From NCBI GenBank assembly GCA_028455995.1, contig JABELC010000011.1, positions 1,240,001 through 1,304,000 of the forward strand: a stretch of DNA of 64,000 nt, written 5' to 3'. The stretch comes from Scleromitrula shiraiana (Eukaryota > Ascomycota > Leotiomycetes > Helotiales > Sclerotiniaceae). This document shows, piece after piece, positions 1-15,798 of this stretch; the stretch's first letter is position 1, and the number at the start of each line of letters is the position of its first letter. The notes beneath the pieces were generated by a model that did not search any database, had not been told where the DNA came from, and saw nothing but the letters and a program-made list of their open reading frames with translations. Position numbers and translations under genes: made by a program.

Positions 1-3000
1 TAAAATTATATAAATACATTTTTATTATTTAATTTAAATTCTTTAATTGATTATTTATTTATAAATAAAATACAAAATTAGATAATAAAGTTATATTTAA
101 CTATTTATATAATTGCTTCTAAAATATTAATATAAATTAAGTTTTTTAATTATTCATTATAATATTAAAGATATTATATAGATTTCAAATCCAAAAAATA
201 AAAATATTTATTAAATTTATAATATTTAAAAAAACAATAAAGACAAAATAGTATATTTTAATTAAATGATTAATAATGATTAAAATATATTTATATAATA
301 TATTATAATATTAATATTTTAATAAAAATATAATATAATTAATAACGATATTTGATCAAATACAATAAAATATTTTTAAAAAATATAATAAATTTTAAAA
401 AGCTAAACATAAAGTTTTTAAGTATAAATAAACATAATAATTCTTTATAAAGTGTATAATATTTTGTATTAAGTTTTTTTAAATATATAAATATTAAATT
501 ATTTTAATATATTTTATATAATTTGAATAGTTTATTAATAAAATGAAATAATTATAATGAAAGATTTGCATTATTATTTTTTTATTTAAAAAAATAAATA
601 ATTGTTTTTTATAATAAATCTTTTTTTTTTATATAAAGTAAATTATAAATAAAATCGATTATAGATATTTAAATAATTTTTAAAGTTATATTCATAATTT
701 TTTTGATTAAATTATTTAAATTATATATATAGCGATATTTGATTATTTATATATTTTATTAATAATTATATTAATTAAAGTTTTAGTATTTAAAATAAGT
801 TTTTTAAAATAATCTTTAATTATATTTAGATCAAATAAATTTAAAATATATAAATCTATTTTATTAAGTTATAATAAAATTCGTTAATATTGATTTATAT
901 AATCATTATTTATATTTTTAGAGATTGATTTTTTTTTAAAGGATTAATTTAATATATCAAATCGAGTTGTTTTTATATTGGATTAATAATAAATATAGAA
1001 ATTAAATTTATTTAAAAATTTAGTTTATTATACTTAATAAATATTAAATTATTTTATAATTATAAAATATTAAAGATTTTTATGGTTTAATAAAATATTA
1101 AACTTATTTATTTGTTTTAGTTTTAGTCTTTATTTTTTAAATATTTTTATTATAATTAATAATTTTTTATTATAAATATTATAATTATACTTTTATAAAG
1201 AATGTTTAAATAAAAAATAAGTTATTGAATATTATTCATTATTAAATTATTTTTATAATAATATATTTTCAAAAACTTAATTAGAAATGTTAGTTTCTAT
1301 AATTATTTTAAAATCTAAACTATAATATTTAAATATTAAAATAAAAGTAAATAATATTTTTAATTTTTTAAATGTTTTTTAACAAATAAAAGACTAATAT
1401 TCAAAAATATTTTTTTATAATAAATTTATTAATGAATTTATTATTTTAAAATATTTTTTAATAAATTATTAATAGAAATTTGTAAAATTAAAAAAGTTTT
1501 ATAATTTTTTTAATTGAGTTAAAGTTTTTTAATTAATAATAATTTTAATTTTACTTAAATTTATAAAGATTTTATTATTAATTATAATTAATTTTAAATA
1601 TTTTATTTTTATTATATTAAATTTATATTTATTAATATTAAAATAAAAATTTGTTTTATAAAGTTTTTTTAAGATCTTTTATATATAGTTTTTATAATTA
1701 TATTTATTTATAAAAAAGATTAGGATATTATTAAAATAAATAAAAATAATAATATTAAAAAGATTAAAAAAAGAATTATTAATAAAGATTTAAAAATAAA
1801 TTAAAATATTATATAAATTAAAAAAAATAATTATATATTTATATAATCTATATTAAATAATAAATATAATTTTTTATTTGTTTTTTTTTAAATAGATTTT
1901 ATTAAAAACTATAAATATATTAAATTTTATAAAGACTTTTATTTTGCTTAATTATTTAAATATATTCTTTATTAAAAAGATTAAAAAATAATTTTTAATT
2001 ATATTTTTATTAAAATTATAATAATTAATATATATTTATATATTTTTTTTAGACTTTTTTATCAAAAGCATTAATATTATTATAAATAATATAGATTTTT
2101 TAATAAATTTTTTTTTTATATTATTATTAATATATTTATAAATAATTTTATATTCTTTAACTATAAAAAAACGATTTTTATTATAAAAGAATTTAAAACT
2201 AAATTTTAAATTGATATTAATATTTATAATAATATATTTAAATAAAATATTTATTAATTTTTAAAAAAAAATATTAGTAAAATTTCAATATTTTAACAAT
2301 AATTTAAATAAAATATATACTTTATGATAATCTAATTTATTTTCTATATATTTATCAATATTTTTATCTAAAACTTTATTTAAATCAAAAGTTTAAAAAT
2401 AATTATTTAAAAATTTATATAATTTAAAATCTAATTAAATTTTAATATCTTTATAAAAAATAATGCTTTTTAAAACATTTTAATATAAATCTATAATAAT
2501 AACTCTTTAATCTATAATAATAACTCTTTAATCTATATAAATATGATTTAATAAATAATTTAATATAAATTATTTTATTTAAACATTTCTTTATTAATAA
2601 TAAAACAATATTAAAAAACCAATAAAATATATATTTTAAATAATTTATTAAAATAACTATTTTTTCAAAAATAAAAATAATAAATAATTTATTTATAATA
2701 TTTTGTAAAAAATAAAATACTATTATATATTATTAATCAACTATAATCTTAATAAATCTAGACTATAACAAACAAACTATAAATCTATTCTTATTAAAAC
2801 CCTCTATAATATCAACCCCAAAAACTAAATCATTATTCTTATCTTTATTATTTGAATTTTTATTATTTAAAATCTTATTATTTAAACTTGAATTTAAGTT
2901 TTTAAATATATTATTCTTTATTCTCAATAACAAATAAAAAAAATCTTTATTTATAATATTCTTTATTATAAATATAAATTTAATTATAATCACTTTAATC

Positions 3001-6000
3001 TTAAAAATTATATTAATCTTATATAAATAAAATAAAGCTATCAAGATTTAAAAGGAAAAGACTAAAACTTCTTTCAAAACCTTTAATATATATAATAATA
3101 AAACAAAAAATAAATAATATTATAAATATAAAAAAGAATTAAATATTAAATTATTATTAATATAATATATATATAAATTATATAATCATAATTATAATAT
3201 ATCTAAAATAATATTAATATTAAATTTTATAAAAAAAAATAAAATAAATTTAAAATAGAATTTTTTAAACATCTTAATAATAAAATAAGCAATAACAATT
3301 TAAATTACATTTTTAAAAAAAGATTTTTTATTATTATTTAGCAAAAAACACCGAAACTTAAAAAAGTTAAAAATATACTAATTATTACAATATATAACTA
3401 AAATATTAATAAAGACTTTTATAAAGCATCTAAAGTTAAAAAAAGAAATATAATATATATAATTTTGATTTAATTTTATAAAGCTATAAAATAATAAATT
3501 AAATAAACTATTTAATAATAAAATACTATATATAAAAAATTTCAAAATATTTAATTCCAAATCTAAAATATCTTATAAATCATTTATAAAATAAGCCAAT
3601 ATATTTAAATTAAATAAAAACTCTTAATATCGACTTATACCAAAGATACCTTTTTTCCTACTTCCTTAATCTTTTTTAGAATATAGCCTATAAATAAGAT
3701 TAATATTATAGTAAATAAAATAAAAACTATAAACATTTAATAAAAATCAAAGAAAATAATATTATTTATTTAATAATACCCAAATTAATATTTTTTATAA
3801 CTTTATCTAAATCTAAAACTATTATTTTGATTATAGATAATGATGCTAAATATATTATATAAATATTTTAGATTAACTTAATTAATTCTATAATTTTTAT
3901 TAATAATTTTGATTAACTATTTTTTTATATAATGATTATCTTTATTATAATATATATATTTATCTTTATTATAATATATATATTTATTTTTAATATAGTA
4001 ATATAGCTTTTTTTTTTATAAGCCTAATTTAGAAAAGATCTATTAAATTATTATAGTTTTAATTTATTATTGAGGTTTTAAAAATTTATTTAGAAAAAAT
4101 TATACCAGAAATTTTAAAATATAAAATAAGTTTATTTTTTTATATAAAAATAAATTTATTTTTTTAAAGTTTATTAAAAAAAATTACCCATCTTTTTAAA
4201 TTATTATTTATTAAAGTAAAGACATTGTTTTAAAAAAAATTCTTTAAATTATTATTAATTTTTTTTTTAAATAAATCAATTTTAGTACTATTATTATAAT
4301 TAAATTTAATAATATAAAAAATGAATTTAATATAAAAATCTAATTAAATTACATTATCTATAATTAATTTATATAGTTTAATAAAAATGGTTTATCGATT
4401 ATTTATAATATTGAAAAATATAAAAAAAACTTTAAATATCGTAATTATTATTTATTAAAATTATTAAATAAAGTTAATAAGGTGTTTATAAGCAATTTAC
4501 TAAATAATTTAGCTGAGCGCAGCAGCTACCCATCAAATCTACATAGCTTATATTATTAGTATAGCGGATTATGGCTTAATGATTTGGTGGAGAAGTTAAT
4601 TAAGATTAATCAAACTTTTGCAATAACTATAAAATTTAGAATTATAAAAAATCTTTAGAGTTTTTTGGATAGTTTTTATACTAGTTATAAAAGTTGAAAC
4701 AAGTTTGTTTTTTTTTGAAATTAGATTAAATTTTAATATTAGAAAGTATAATATTTAAATATTGAAATTTTTTTGTTAATATTTTATTAATTAAATTATA
4801 ATGAATAATAAAGAAATTTTATTTAATAAAATAAAATTATTGAAAAATTTATTTTAATTATAATATATTATAATAGTTTTTGATAAGTTTTATTTTTATT
4901 AATATTTTTTTGAATTAATTTATTAATTTTATTTTGTTTTTTAAGATAAAAATATATTATATTTTGTTTTAATTAATAAAGTATTAAAAAAGAAAAAAAT
5001 AAAAAATTATTTAAATAAATTATTAATTATTAATTTTTTTATAAAACTTTTTTATTTAAATATATTTATATTTATAAATAAAATTAAAAAAAATTTAATT
5101 AATATTGATATTATTTTATATAATTATGATTTAAAATTAAAGAATATTAAATAATATAATTTAAGCTTTTTAAAGATTATATATAATAATAAATTAAAAA
5201 AAATTATTTATATAATTGAGATAATAAATTAAATTGTTGAATTAAAAATCTATTTTTAAATATATTTAAATAATCAAATTGAATTATTTAAATTAAAAAC
5301 TTTATTAAATAACTTTAAATAAAATCAATAAATTAAAGTTATAGAAATAATAAAATAAATTAAAATATACAAAGCCAAAATCTCGCTTTACTAGATTTTA
5401 AATTATATTAATATTATAAATAATAAAAAAATTAATAAATTTGTTAAATTTGTTATATGATAATATCTAAATTCAAATATAATTAATTTTACTATAATTA
5501 ATATAAAAATTAATTAATTTAATTAATATAAATAAAAATAAATATTAAAAATAAAAAAAACAATTTATAATAAAATATTTAATTAAAAAATTAAAAATAA
5601 AATTTTATTATTTAAAAATACAAAATAAAAGATTAATAATATATTATTTTAATTAAAATTATAATATAAATATATTAAATTATATTTATTTAAATTAAAA
5701 TATATTTTAAATGACTATTATATATATAAAAAAAAGAAATTTCAAAATATCTATTTTTAAAATACTAGAAATACTCAAAAATTCGAAAAAAACTAAATAA
5801 TCTAAAAAAATATAAAGATTAAACAAAAAAAGCAAATATAAGATTTTTTCTAAATATAAAAATTAAAATAGAATATATTATAAAATATATTTAAAAAACA
5901 AAAATAATTATTAAATTATAATATTTAAAAAAAAAAAAAAAAAAAAGTTAATATAAAGAATAAGTTAAAAGAAAAAGAAAAAAAAAATAAATATTATTAA

Positions 6001-6094
6001 TAAAAAGAAAAAAGATTATTTTAAAAAAAAAGCTATAAAAAATTAAAATAAAGAAATAAAATTAAAAAAATTGTTTTTTTTTTTTTTCTTTATT

Positions 6095-6219
6095 TTAAAA
6101 TTAGATCTTTAATCTCTCTCTAGAACATATTGATTATAAAAATACAAATCTTCAATTATCGAAGTATTAAACCTTGATAGTCTTATATAGTCAATGATTG
6201 AAACAGGACTTTAAACCAA
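6095..6219 (-). repeat. Diverged repeat, copy A of an inverted pair
   Basis: Read on the minus strand from 6,219 this stretch starts tggtttaaag, passes tatataag, and continues to about 6,095. It matches the plus strand at 11,741-11,865 over roughly 125 bp, with most differences being C/T or G/A. On the plus strand it is followed directly by a poly-A run (about 6,218-6,243). The element type is uncertain: a poly-A-tailed retroelement end, or an LTR fragment with a TATA-like box. The copies being inverted means they belong to two insertions, or are the termini of one 5.8-kb inverted-repeat element. Confidence 0.65.
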
Positions 6220-7190
6220 AAAAAAAAAAAAAAAAAAAAAAAACTAAATAAATTAAAAAAAAATGAATGCTATATTATCAAAAAAAAAGATTATATAAAG
6301 AATTTTGATTATTTTAAAATAGAAATAAAAAATATCAATAATAAATTTAGAATAAAAAAAATTATAAAAGATTTTTTATATAATAAATTTAATATTTTTA
6401 TCTTTTTTATTATTAGAAAATCTTTTTAAATCTAAAATCAAAAAAAAAGTATTGCAAAAATCTAAAATGGATTAAAAAATCATATTAAAACTTTATTAGA
6501 CTTTAACAAATTTATTATTCAATTTTTGATTATTCTTTTATAAAGCCATAAATTATTGATTAGTTTTAAAATGAACTATATCTTAACTATAAAAAATAAT
6601 AAAAAGGATGTTAAAAAAAATTACTTATTATTATTAATAATAATAAAAATCTTAAAAGCTTTTCAATAATAAAGTTTTTTAATATTAAAGAATTAAAATG
6701 TTTTTTTAAAATCATATAAAATAATTACTACATCTAAAAACTGCTTTTTATTAAAAATGGTCAATAAATTACTAATGTTATACAAATTATGCATAGTGAT
6801 AATAATAAGGATAAGGAAATAAAAAAACAGGGAGATAAAGAAACAGATTTGATATTTAAATATAAAAAATGAATTGCAAAAGCTATTTGTAGATAAATAT
6901 TCTATAAAACAAAAAATATAAAGAAATGAAAAATTTTTTTTTTAATTTAAAATTGCATCTAATCACATAAATAAACAAATAGATAAAAGGCAAATTCTCG
7001 TAAATCCAATATATCAAAAAACATAAAAATTAAATAATCAAAAAAACTAAAATAATCATAAAAAACATGAATTTAAAATAAAGAAAGTTTTATACAAAAA
7101 AAAGATAAATCAAACTATCAAGGTAATAAAATTATTGATTTATAAAGAACTAAGTCTAAATTAGTTAAAAAAGGCTGACTATATAGAAGT

Positions 7191-7231
7191 GGTTTTGGCC
7201 TTGTGGCCTGAGGCCACACTTGTACAAAACC
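7191..7231. other. GC-rich imperfect palindrome inside AT block
   Basis: A 41-bp imperfect palindrome with perfect GTGGCC/GGCCAC arms (7,203-7,208 and 7,212-7,217) around a 3-base loop, and outer GGTTTTG/CAAAACC arms. It stands out because the surrounding sequence is nearly pure A/T. The motif TTGTACAAAA at its right end recurs near 7,481 in a second GC-richer patch (about 7,467-7,548). That patch also contains short palindromes (AAATC gt CGATTT-like and AAGCG att CGCTT). It may be a surviving transposon terminus. Confidence 0.5.
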
Positions 7232-10200
7232 TTAAAACCATGACATATATATCTCTTATTACTTTCTAATATAATAATTTACTTGATTTAAATCAATTTA
7301 AAATTATAGTATTTTTATATGATTTTTATTTTATATTTAAATAAATATTATAAATTTTAAAATCATTATTTAATCTTTAAATTTTAATAATAAATATTTT
7401 AATATAAAAATAATTCATATTCAATATTTTAAATAATTCTATAAATAAATCATTGATTTATTTACATTGACGCAAGAAATGATTTGTACAAAATCGTCGA
7501 TTTTGAAGCGATTCGCTTATTTTGCGCGTGCTTCAATTTTAATTTGACCGAGTATTATATTAATTTATTCAAAAAAAACAAAGAAAAATATTATACACTA
7601 TTAAAAGTATATATATCCTTAATAAGTATCTAATATCAAGTCATATGCTGATTGTATCAACACTTTTATTATAATTATAATGAACTTTTTATTTAATAAC
7701 TTTATAATAAAAACAATCATTCAATTTATAAATATATCATTATAAATATTTTAGAAAATAAAAAAAAGATAAATAAAAAATATGTTTTAAATCAAGTTGA
7801 AATTATTTGATTAAAATCGTTTTGTAATATGATAAAAAATAATTACTTTTAAATATAATTATAATTTATTTGATATTAATATTTTTCTTAATAACGTCTT
7901 TTTGAAGTATATTACTTAATTCAAAGGATAAAAACAAATTAGAAAAAAAATACGAAAAGAAACATTAAATTTATTAATTTTATAAAATTTTATAAAACTT
8001 TTGGATTTTTAAAGATTTCAATTTTTAATCTTGATAATTTTGAAAATATATTATAAATTACCAATTTGTAATCTTATAATTGTTTATTATTGAATCATTT
8101 AAACTATAATATTGCTTTGAAATTTATTATTTTCTTTTTATATATTTTTCAAAAACCTTGACAAAATTTAAAAAGTTCATTTATTTATTTTTATTTTTTA
8201 ATAAACGAATTATTTTTATGATAAAGTTCTATATTTTATAAATGAAATTTATAATTAAAAATTTATCAATGAACTAAAATTGATTCAAAAGGAATTTGAT
8301 TTGATTCAAATAAAGAGTTTTTTAAAAATTCCTTTATTTAATTTAAAATTAATTTATTATTGATTATTATAAAGAATTAATACAATTCTTTGATTTAAAT
8401 TTTATTGAAATAACTTTTAATATATAATAATTAAATTCAAAAAAACATTTAATTAATTTATAAAAACTATATTTATTTATTTTATAATGATTTTAAATAA
8501 TTTTCATAAATTCAAAAAGATTTGATTATGATTTAATTCTCTTTTATTTATTATCAAAAGTTGATAATTTATATATAAATTAAAATATATCAATAAATAA
8601 TATAATGAATTTTACCAATAACAATAATTATAATTATACATTTTTAATAATTTCTTTATTAAGTAACTAAAAAAAGATTTTTATATAAAAGTATAAACAA
8701 TTGTTTGATGAGTGTGGGTGTTGTATAATAAAAATAAGCTATGTATATTAAAGTTAATCAAATTTATTATTTTTTTCAATGTTAAAATAAATTAAAAATA
8801 AATTAAAATCTAATCATTTATAGAGTTCTATCAAGGAAATATTTAAATAAAACTTTGTAAAAATAGCCAACAAATATTTAAATAAATTAATAAGTTCAAT
8901 CAAAATAATTTCAATAATCTAAATTAATATATGTTTAATATTTCATCTTTTTATTTTTATTTAAAAAAATGAAAATATAAAATTCATAAACCTTGTATAA
9001 ATTATATATTATTAGAAAGTTTAAATGATATCTGTACTATTTTTTATTTTTAAAAAGAATACAAAAATAAAAAGAATTTTGAAAAATTCAAAAAAAAGTT
9101 AAAAAGTAAACTTTAATAGATTAATATTTGGCTTTAACAAATAAAAAATCTAAAATTAGATTAAAAGTTAAATTAAAGATTAATAATATTAAAATTAAAA
9201 AAGCTTTAATTTCGTATTGCATTTTTTATGATAAAAAGGATTATATAATTAAAAAATACTTTAACAACTATCTTGAATTATTAAATTATAGTAAAAAAAT
9301 ATAATTATATTTTTTATATTACTTTTATAAATAATCATACATTATTAAGAAAAAAAGATCTTTGTACCATTTTTATTATTTTAAATAACAAAAATATGAT
9401 TATCAAAAGAAATAATATATATTTTAAATATTAATGTAATTTTTTTGAATTAGAAAAACTTAATTAATAAAATATAGATTCAAGTTAAATTTAACATACT
9501 TTTCAACTATGTATAAATTTATTAATAATTAATATAAACTTTGAAGTTATATTTTACAAAATTTTAATACTTTTTATATTAATTTAAAAATAGATTATAA
9601 TTTATTAAATGATAATTTTAATATTTATAAATCTGAAACGAACAACAATAATATTAATTCTGATATAAATAAAGAGAACATATGATATTATTAATTAAAA
9701 ACATATTAATTAACAATATATATTTGAATTTTATCATCTAAATAAAATGGATTTAATATTAAAATTAAATCTTCATAAAACATATTCTCTTAAAAAAATT
9801 AAAGAATATGTATCTTATAATAAATCTTTTATTTATAAAAATAAACTTAGAAACTTTTGTATAAATATATATAATCTTTTTAGAATTATAAAAATAAAAC
9901 ATCATAAGTATTTTATTATTTTTATTATTTAAATTATAATTCAAAAACAGATTTGATCATAAAATTAATCAAAATTTTTAATAGATTTTAAATTTTTCAA
10001 AAAATTCTTTTTTATATTCTTTTTTCGAATAAAATAAAAATACCAAAAGATTTACAAATTCATAAAAAGATATTTTATTATTTAAGCAAATAATGATGAT
10101 ATTATTCATTAATATTAACAAATGTTTTACAAAATAAAATATAATAATTTCATTAATAAATATATAAAAAATCATGAAATCTTTAGAAAGAATTATAGAA

Positions 10201-11740
10201 ATATATTATTAAAAAACATTAATTTTTTAATAAACATTTTAAAATCTTTAATGATCATATCAAAATCTAAAAATTCAATCTTATTGAAAACTATAACAAT
10301 TAATCTGATTTTATTAAAGATCCCAAATTTTTGATTAAACATTTTAAATACTTAATGAAAAAGACTATAAAAACTTCTTTAATAAATTCAAATATACAAA
10401 ATTAACTGATTTTTAAAAAAAATTATTATTATAAAACTAGATAGAGAATTGATTGTTTTTAATAATGATTTGAAGGCAATCAATCTTATCAAAACAATAT
10501 TCTAAAACAGAATAATATTCAAAATATCATTAAACATTATAATAAAAAAGAACAAAACTATTAAACATTAAATTTGTATTCAAAATTCAATATTTAAAAA
10601 ATAATTTAATTGAATTTAAAGGTTGATTATAATTACACAATTTGAAAAGTTATATAAATTAAATTATTTAAAACCTTTTTTAATATAATAAAACAAATAA
10701 TATCAAAATCAATGCTTACCTTAATAATAAGTAAATTGTAACTTATTTGAAAAATAGATATAATATTAATGTCTATTTAAATAATATCGATAATAATATT
10801 TATATTTAATTGTTAACTTTCTTTAAAAAATTATAATAATATAACTTTAAAACTAAATAAAACATTATATAGATTAAAATAATTAATAAGAGTTTAATTT
10901 AAAACATTTAAAAGGATTCTATATAAATTAGATTCTAAATATTTGATTATAAAAGAATATATATTTATTTGTAAATAATCAAACTTAGTATTGGGCATAC
11001 ATATTAATAATGTTATTATTATAGATTTAAATGAAAATTCCATCAAAGATTTTATTAAAAAATTATTTAGACTTTAAAAGTTTTGAATCAATCAAAAACT
11101 TTTAAAGATAAAAACAAAAAGATTTTTTATATTTATTTCAAAAGAATTATTTGAATAAATCTTTACTAAAACTTAATTCGAATAATTACAATTTTATCAT
11201 TCTTTTTTTGATTTCTAAAAATAAAATATTTAGAAATCTTGTTGTTATATTAAAACGAATATTAAAAATATATAAATAACAATAGAAAGTTTATTATATT
11301 TAATTTCAAAATTTAAATACTTGATATATTATATTTTATTATTAAATTCAATAAACTTGTATTTGATTTTCATTAAAATTATTTATTATAATCCAAACCG
11401 ATTTTGAAATATTTAAAAAAATCCAAAAATTATAAAAATAGATTTTCATTTTGACTTTATAAAAAGTAATATTAATTATAAATTAATTGATAATTCTATA
11501 TTTATACTTATTAAGAAATTAAATGATTAAAGATCTAACTTATAATTTATAATAATTCAAAACTTTATAAAAATTGAATGAATATTTATTAATTCAACTA
11601 ATAGAAAAATTATGTATTTATTTAGAACATCAAAAGAATTAAATCATTTTAATTAAAAAAATTTTCTTTTATCTATAAGTCATAAAGTGATAATATGAAT
11701 ATTATTAAATCAAATTTTTAATAATAAATCTTTTTTTTTT

Positions 11741-11865
11741 TGGTTTAAAGTTCTATTTCAATTCTTAACTATATAAGATTATCAAAATTTAATATCTCAA
11801 TAATTTATAATTTATAATTTTATAATTAATATATTTTTAAAAGAAATTAGAAATCAAACTTTAAA
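11741..11865 (+). repeat. Diverged repeat, copy B of an inverted pair
   Basis: Plus-strand partner of 6,095-6,219. It begins tggtttaaag directly after a run of T (11,731-11,740), shares the tatataag core, and stays alignable for about 125 bp. It is more AT-rich than copy A: positions that are C or G in A are mostly T or A here, as expected if RIP hit this copy harder. Confidence 0.65.
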
Positions 11866-11963
11866 AAATTGAAAAAAAAAACAACTTTTTCAACTTCCTT
11901 TTTTTATTTTAATTTTTTATAATTTTTTCTTTAAAATAATCTTTTTTCATTAATATTATTTAT

Positions 11964-12206
<243 letters not shown>

Positions 12207-15200
12207 ATGTTTATTTTTATCTATATCAATCAAAGCAATTAATTTTTTTATTCATCATGATAAAATTAATCATATTTAAATTTCGATATTATTTTATAAT
12301 AAATTTATTAAACTTTTCAATTTTGTTACTATTTATAATATTAATATACTTTAAATTTTAAAAAATCAAAATTTCAACTTTATATATTTTAATTTACTTT
12401 ATTATTTTTATAATTTTAATTTATGAATTTTATTTGAAATTATTTAATAAAAATTTGAATTTGAATAATTCAATCTAATTATTTAAATATATTTAAAAAT
12501 AAATTTTTAATTCAATATTTTGATTTATTATTTTAATTATATAAATAACGTTTTCTAATTTATCATTATATACAATCTTTAAAAAATTTAAATCATATTA
12601 TTTAATATTTCTTTGTTTTAAATTGTAATTATATAAAATAATATTAATATTTATTAAACTTTTCTTAATTTTATTTATGAATATAAATATATTTAAATAA
12701 AACTTTTTATAAAAAAACTAATAATCAATAATTTATTTAAATCATTTTTTATTTTTTTAAAATATTGTTTTAATTGAAATATAATATAAAATATAATCTT
12801 TTTTAAAAGAATAAAATAAATTTAATGAATCAATTTAAAAAAATATTAATAAAAATAAACTTTATTAAAAATTATTACAAGATACTACAATTAAAATACA
12901 TTTATTAATAATTTTATTTCATTGAATAAATGTTTTTTATTGTTGATTATAATTTAAGTAATAAAATATTAATAAAACAATTTTAATATTTAAATATAAT
13001 ATTTTTTAATATTCAAGTTTAATTTAATTTCAAAAAATAGTAAATCTATCTTAATCTCTTTAATTAATATAAAAATTATTTAAAAAACTTCAAAAGAATT
13101 TTATAATTTCAAATTTTATAATTATTATAAAAATTTCATGAATTTTAATTAATTTTTTTACCAAATCATTAAACTATAATTTATTATATTAATAACATGT
13201 ATTATATAAATTTAATGAATAATCATCATATTTAATTTTTTTTCAATATTCATAAATTTAATTATATAATAAAATATTGATTTTATTTCTTTAATATATA
13301 TATTTATATATTTATTGAAATAAAATTAATATCAAATTGCATATTTAATTAATAAATCAAATTCTTTAGTTATAATATTTTTTAAATAAAAAATATAATA
13401 ATTAATTTAATCTTTTTATTGTTAACAAAATAAATTAATTTAATTTTAATAATATTAAATTGTATTATATTAATAATTCTTTTTTATATAATATAACAAT
13501 TTCTTTTTTAAAATAATTTTATTTTTTTTAAAAAATAAAAATAAAACCATAAAAATTATATTATTAATATATAACAAAACCTTTATATTAAAATATTTTA
13601 TATAAATTCAAAATAAAATAAAAAAAATTAAATTATTTTATAATATTTTTATATTAATTTAATTGAATTCTTTTAATTATTTATTAAATATAAATTTTAA
13701 TTTTTCATTTTTTAAAAATTATTTTATTTATATTGTCAAATTCATTAAAAATTTTAAATTTAATTTTTTTACAATATTCAATAATTCATTTTCAATTATA
13801 TAATCAAATGTTTCTTTTATTTCAAAAAAAACTATAAATATTTTTAATCTAAATTCTTTATTCAATTAATCTTTATTTATAAAAAACATCATTCTATTAA
13901 TAATTCATTTTTTAAATTATTTATTAATTTATAAAAAATAAAAAAAATTTAATAACTTTTATAAAATAATCTGATTTTTTAATTAATGTTTATTTATTAA
14001 TTTCCTTTAGATAATTTAATTAAAAAATCATTTAATAAACTTTAAAAATAAAATAATTTAATTGTTTAAACTTTTTTAAAATCATTTTTATAATTTATTT
14101 TTAATATTTTAAATAATATTTTAATTTAGATAAAATCAAATAAATTTTAGAAACTTGGTTAAAAATATATTTGTATATTTTCTAAATAATAATATAAATA
14201 ATTAAAGTAAAATTTAAAAGTTTATTCTTAGTTTTAATCAAATAAATATTTTAAAACTTTAATAATATTAAACTTAATCAATTTTATCAATTTAATCTAT
14301 AATTTATTTATTCAAAAATAAAAACTTCAAAAAAAAATACGAAATATTATAAAAACATTCACATTCCTCTTTAAAATCAATAATAAGAATTTATATATCT
14401 AATTAGCGAATAATAAACATCTTCTCTATTCTTCGCCCATTAGTGTATGCCATTGTCTTCATAATAAATCTAAATATATAATGATTGAATATTATTATAT
14501 AATATATTTAATGAACAGGATTTTAATAAATAAAAATTAAATAAACTTAAATTATATCGTTATAAATTATTGAAAATTAATGTATTCATCAAATTATTAA
14601 TCAAATTAAAATTATATATTTATAAATTATTAAAAATTGATGTATTCATCAAATTATTAATTAAATTAAAATTAATCAAATGTATAGATACTATATTAAA
14701 TTTAAATAATTAATTTTCTGTAAAAATAGATGTTTAATTTTTTAAAATATTTCAAAAAGAATTTTCTTTTAATGTAAAGTTTTTGAGTTTGCATTTAAAA
14801 AAATTTCTAATGTATATAAAGTATATATATTCAAATTATTATCAAATATTTATTAAAAACAATTTTAATATCATATTTGATAAATATTTTTAACTATGAT
14901 TTTTGTATTAAAAATTAATTGATTTATAAAAACTTTAATTATTATTTTATGTGATAATCTAAAATTGTACAAAATATATATAATATATCAAGAAATAAGA
15001 TTAAATATAGAATTAATTAAACTAAATTCAATATATCATAAAAAATATATTTTTTATAATGTGATTTTGATTTATAATTGATTTTAAGATTAATATATAA
15101 AAACATATCGATTAAATTAAAAGTTCATTTAGATTTGAATTAAAAAACATGTATAAAGAATAAAATAAAGAATTATTTATTATATTGAATAAAAAAAAAT

Positions 15201-15798
15201 AGAATAAAAAATCTTTATTAAAAGATTTTAAAAAAATGTACAATAAAAAATTATTTATTATATTAATAAAGAAGTTTTTATTATCTCAATATTAAATGTA
15301 TAATATATACTTGACATAATATAATACAATTAGATTAGATTTTGATTTATAAACAAAAAATCATTTTCCTCTTATATTAACTATATATTTGCTTATAAAA
15401 ATAACTTATTTCAAGTTATTATTATCAATATATGATATATTATTATTATTTCTAATTACTAGACTTAAATGTTCAATACTCTTCTATATTAATCATCTAA
15501 TATTGATTTATCCCTTATTTACAAAATTGCCTACTTGAAAATATATATAAATATTACACTCTTCAAGTTATATAATATTTATCCATCAACTCCGAGAAAA
15601 ATAATATATTCAAGTTTTTATAAGTATTTTGTAATTTTCTTTATTAGTAAATATCATGAAAAGAATTCTTTATTTGAAAGTATAATATAAAGCTAGGTCC
15701 GATGATTAATGGAAAACAATAATTGTGAAGCTTGCTATTATGGGGGAGGCAGGCTGGCGTAGACGGGATAGTGCGGCCAAGTCTATGATTATAATGTA

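Noticed and set aside
2763..3560. Minus-strand open frames of 93 and 60 codons in the AT-rich block
   Set aside because: Composition is almost only Ile, Asn, Lys, Phe, Leu and Tyr; no domain, and the expected result of chance in A/T DNA with rare stops.
9747..10334. Several 60-70 codon open frames
   Set aside because: Same low-complexity composition as the surrounding AT-rich block; overlapping frames on both strands.
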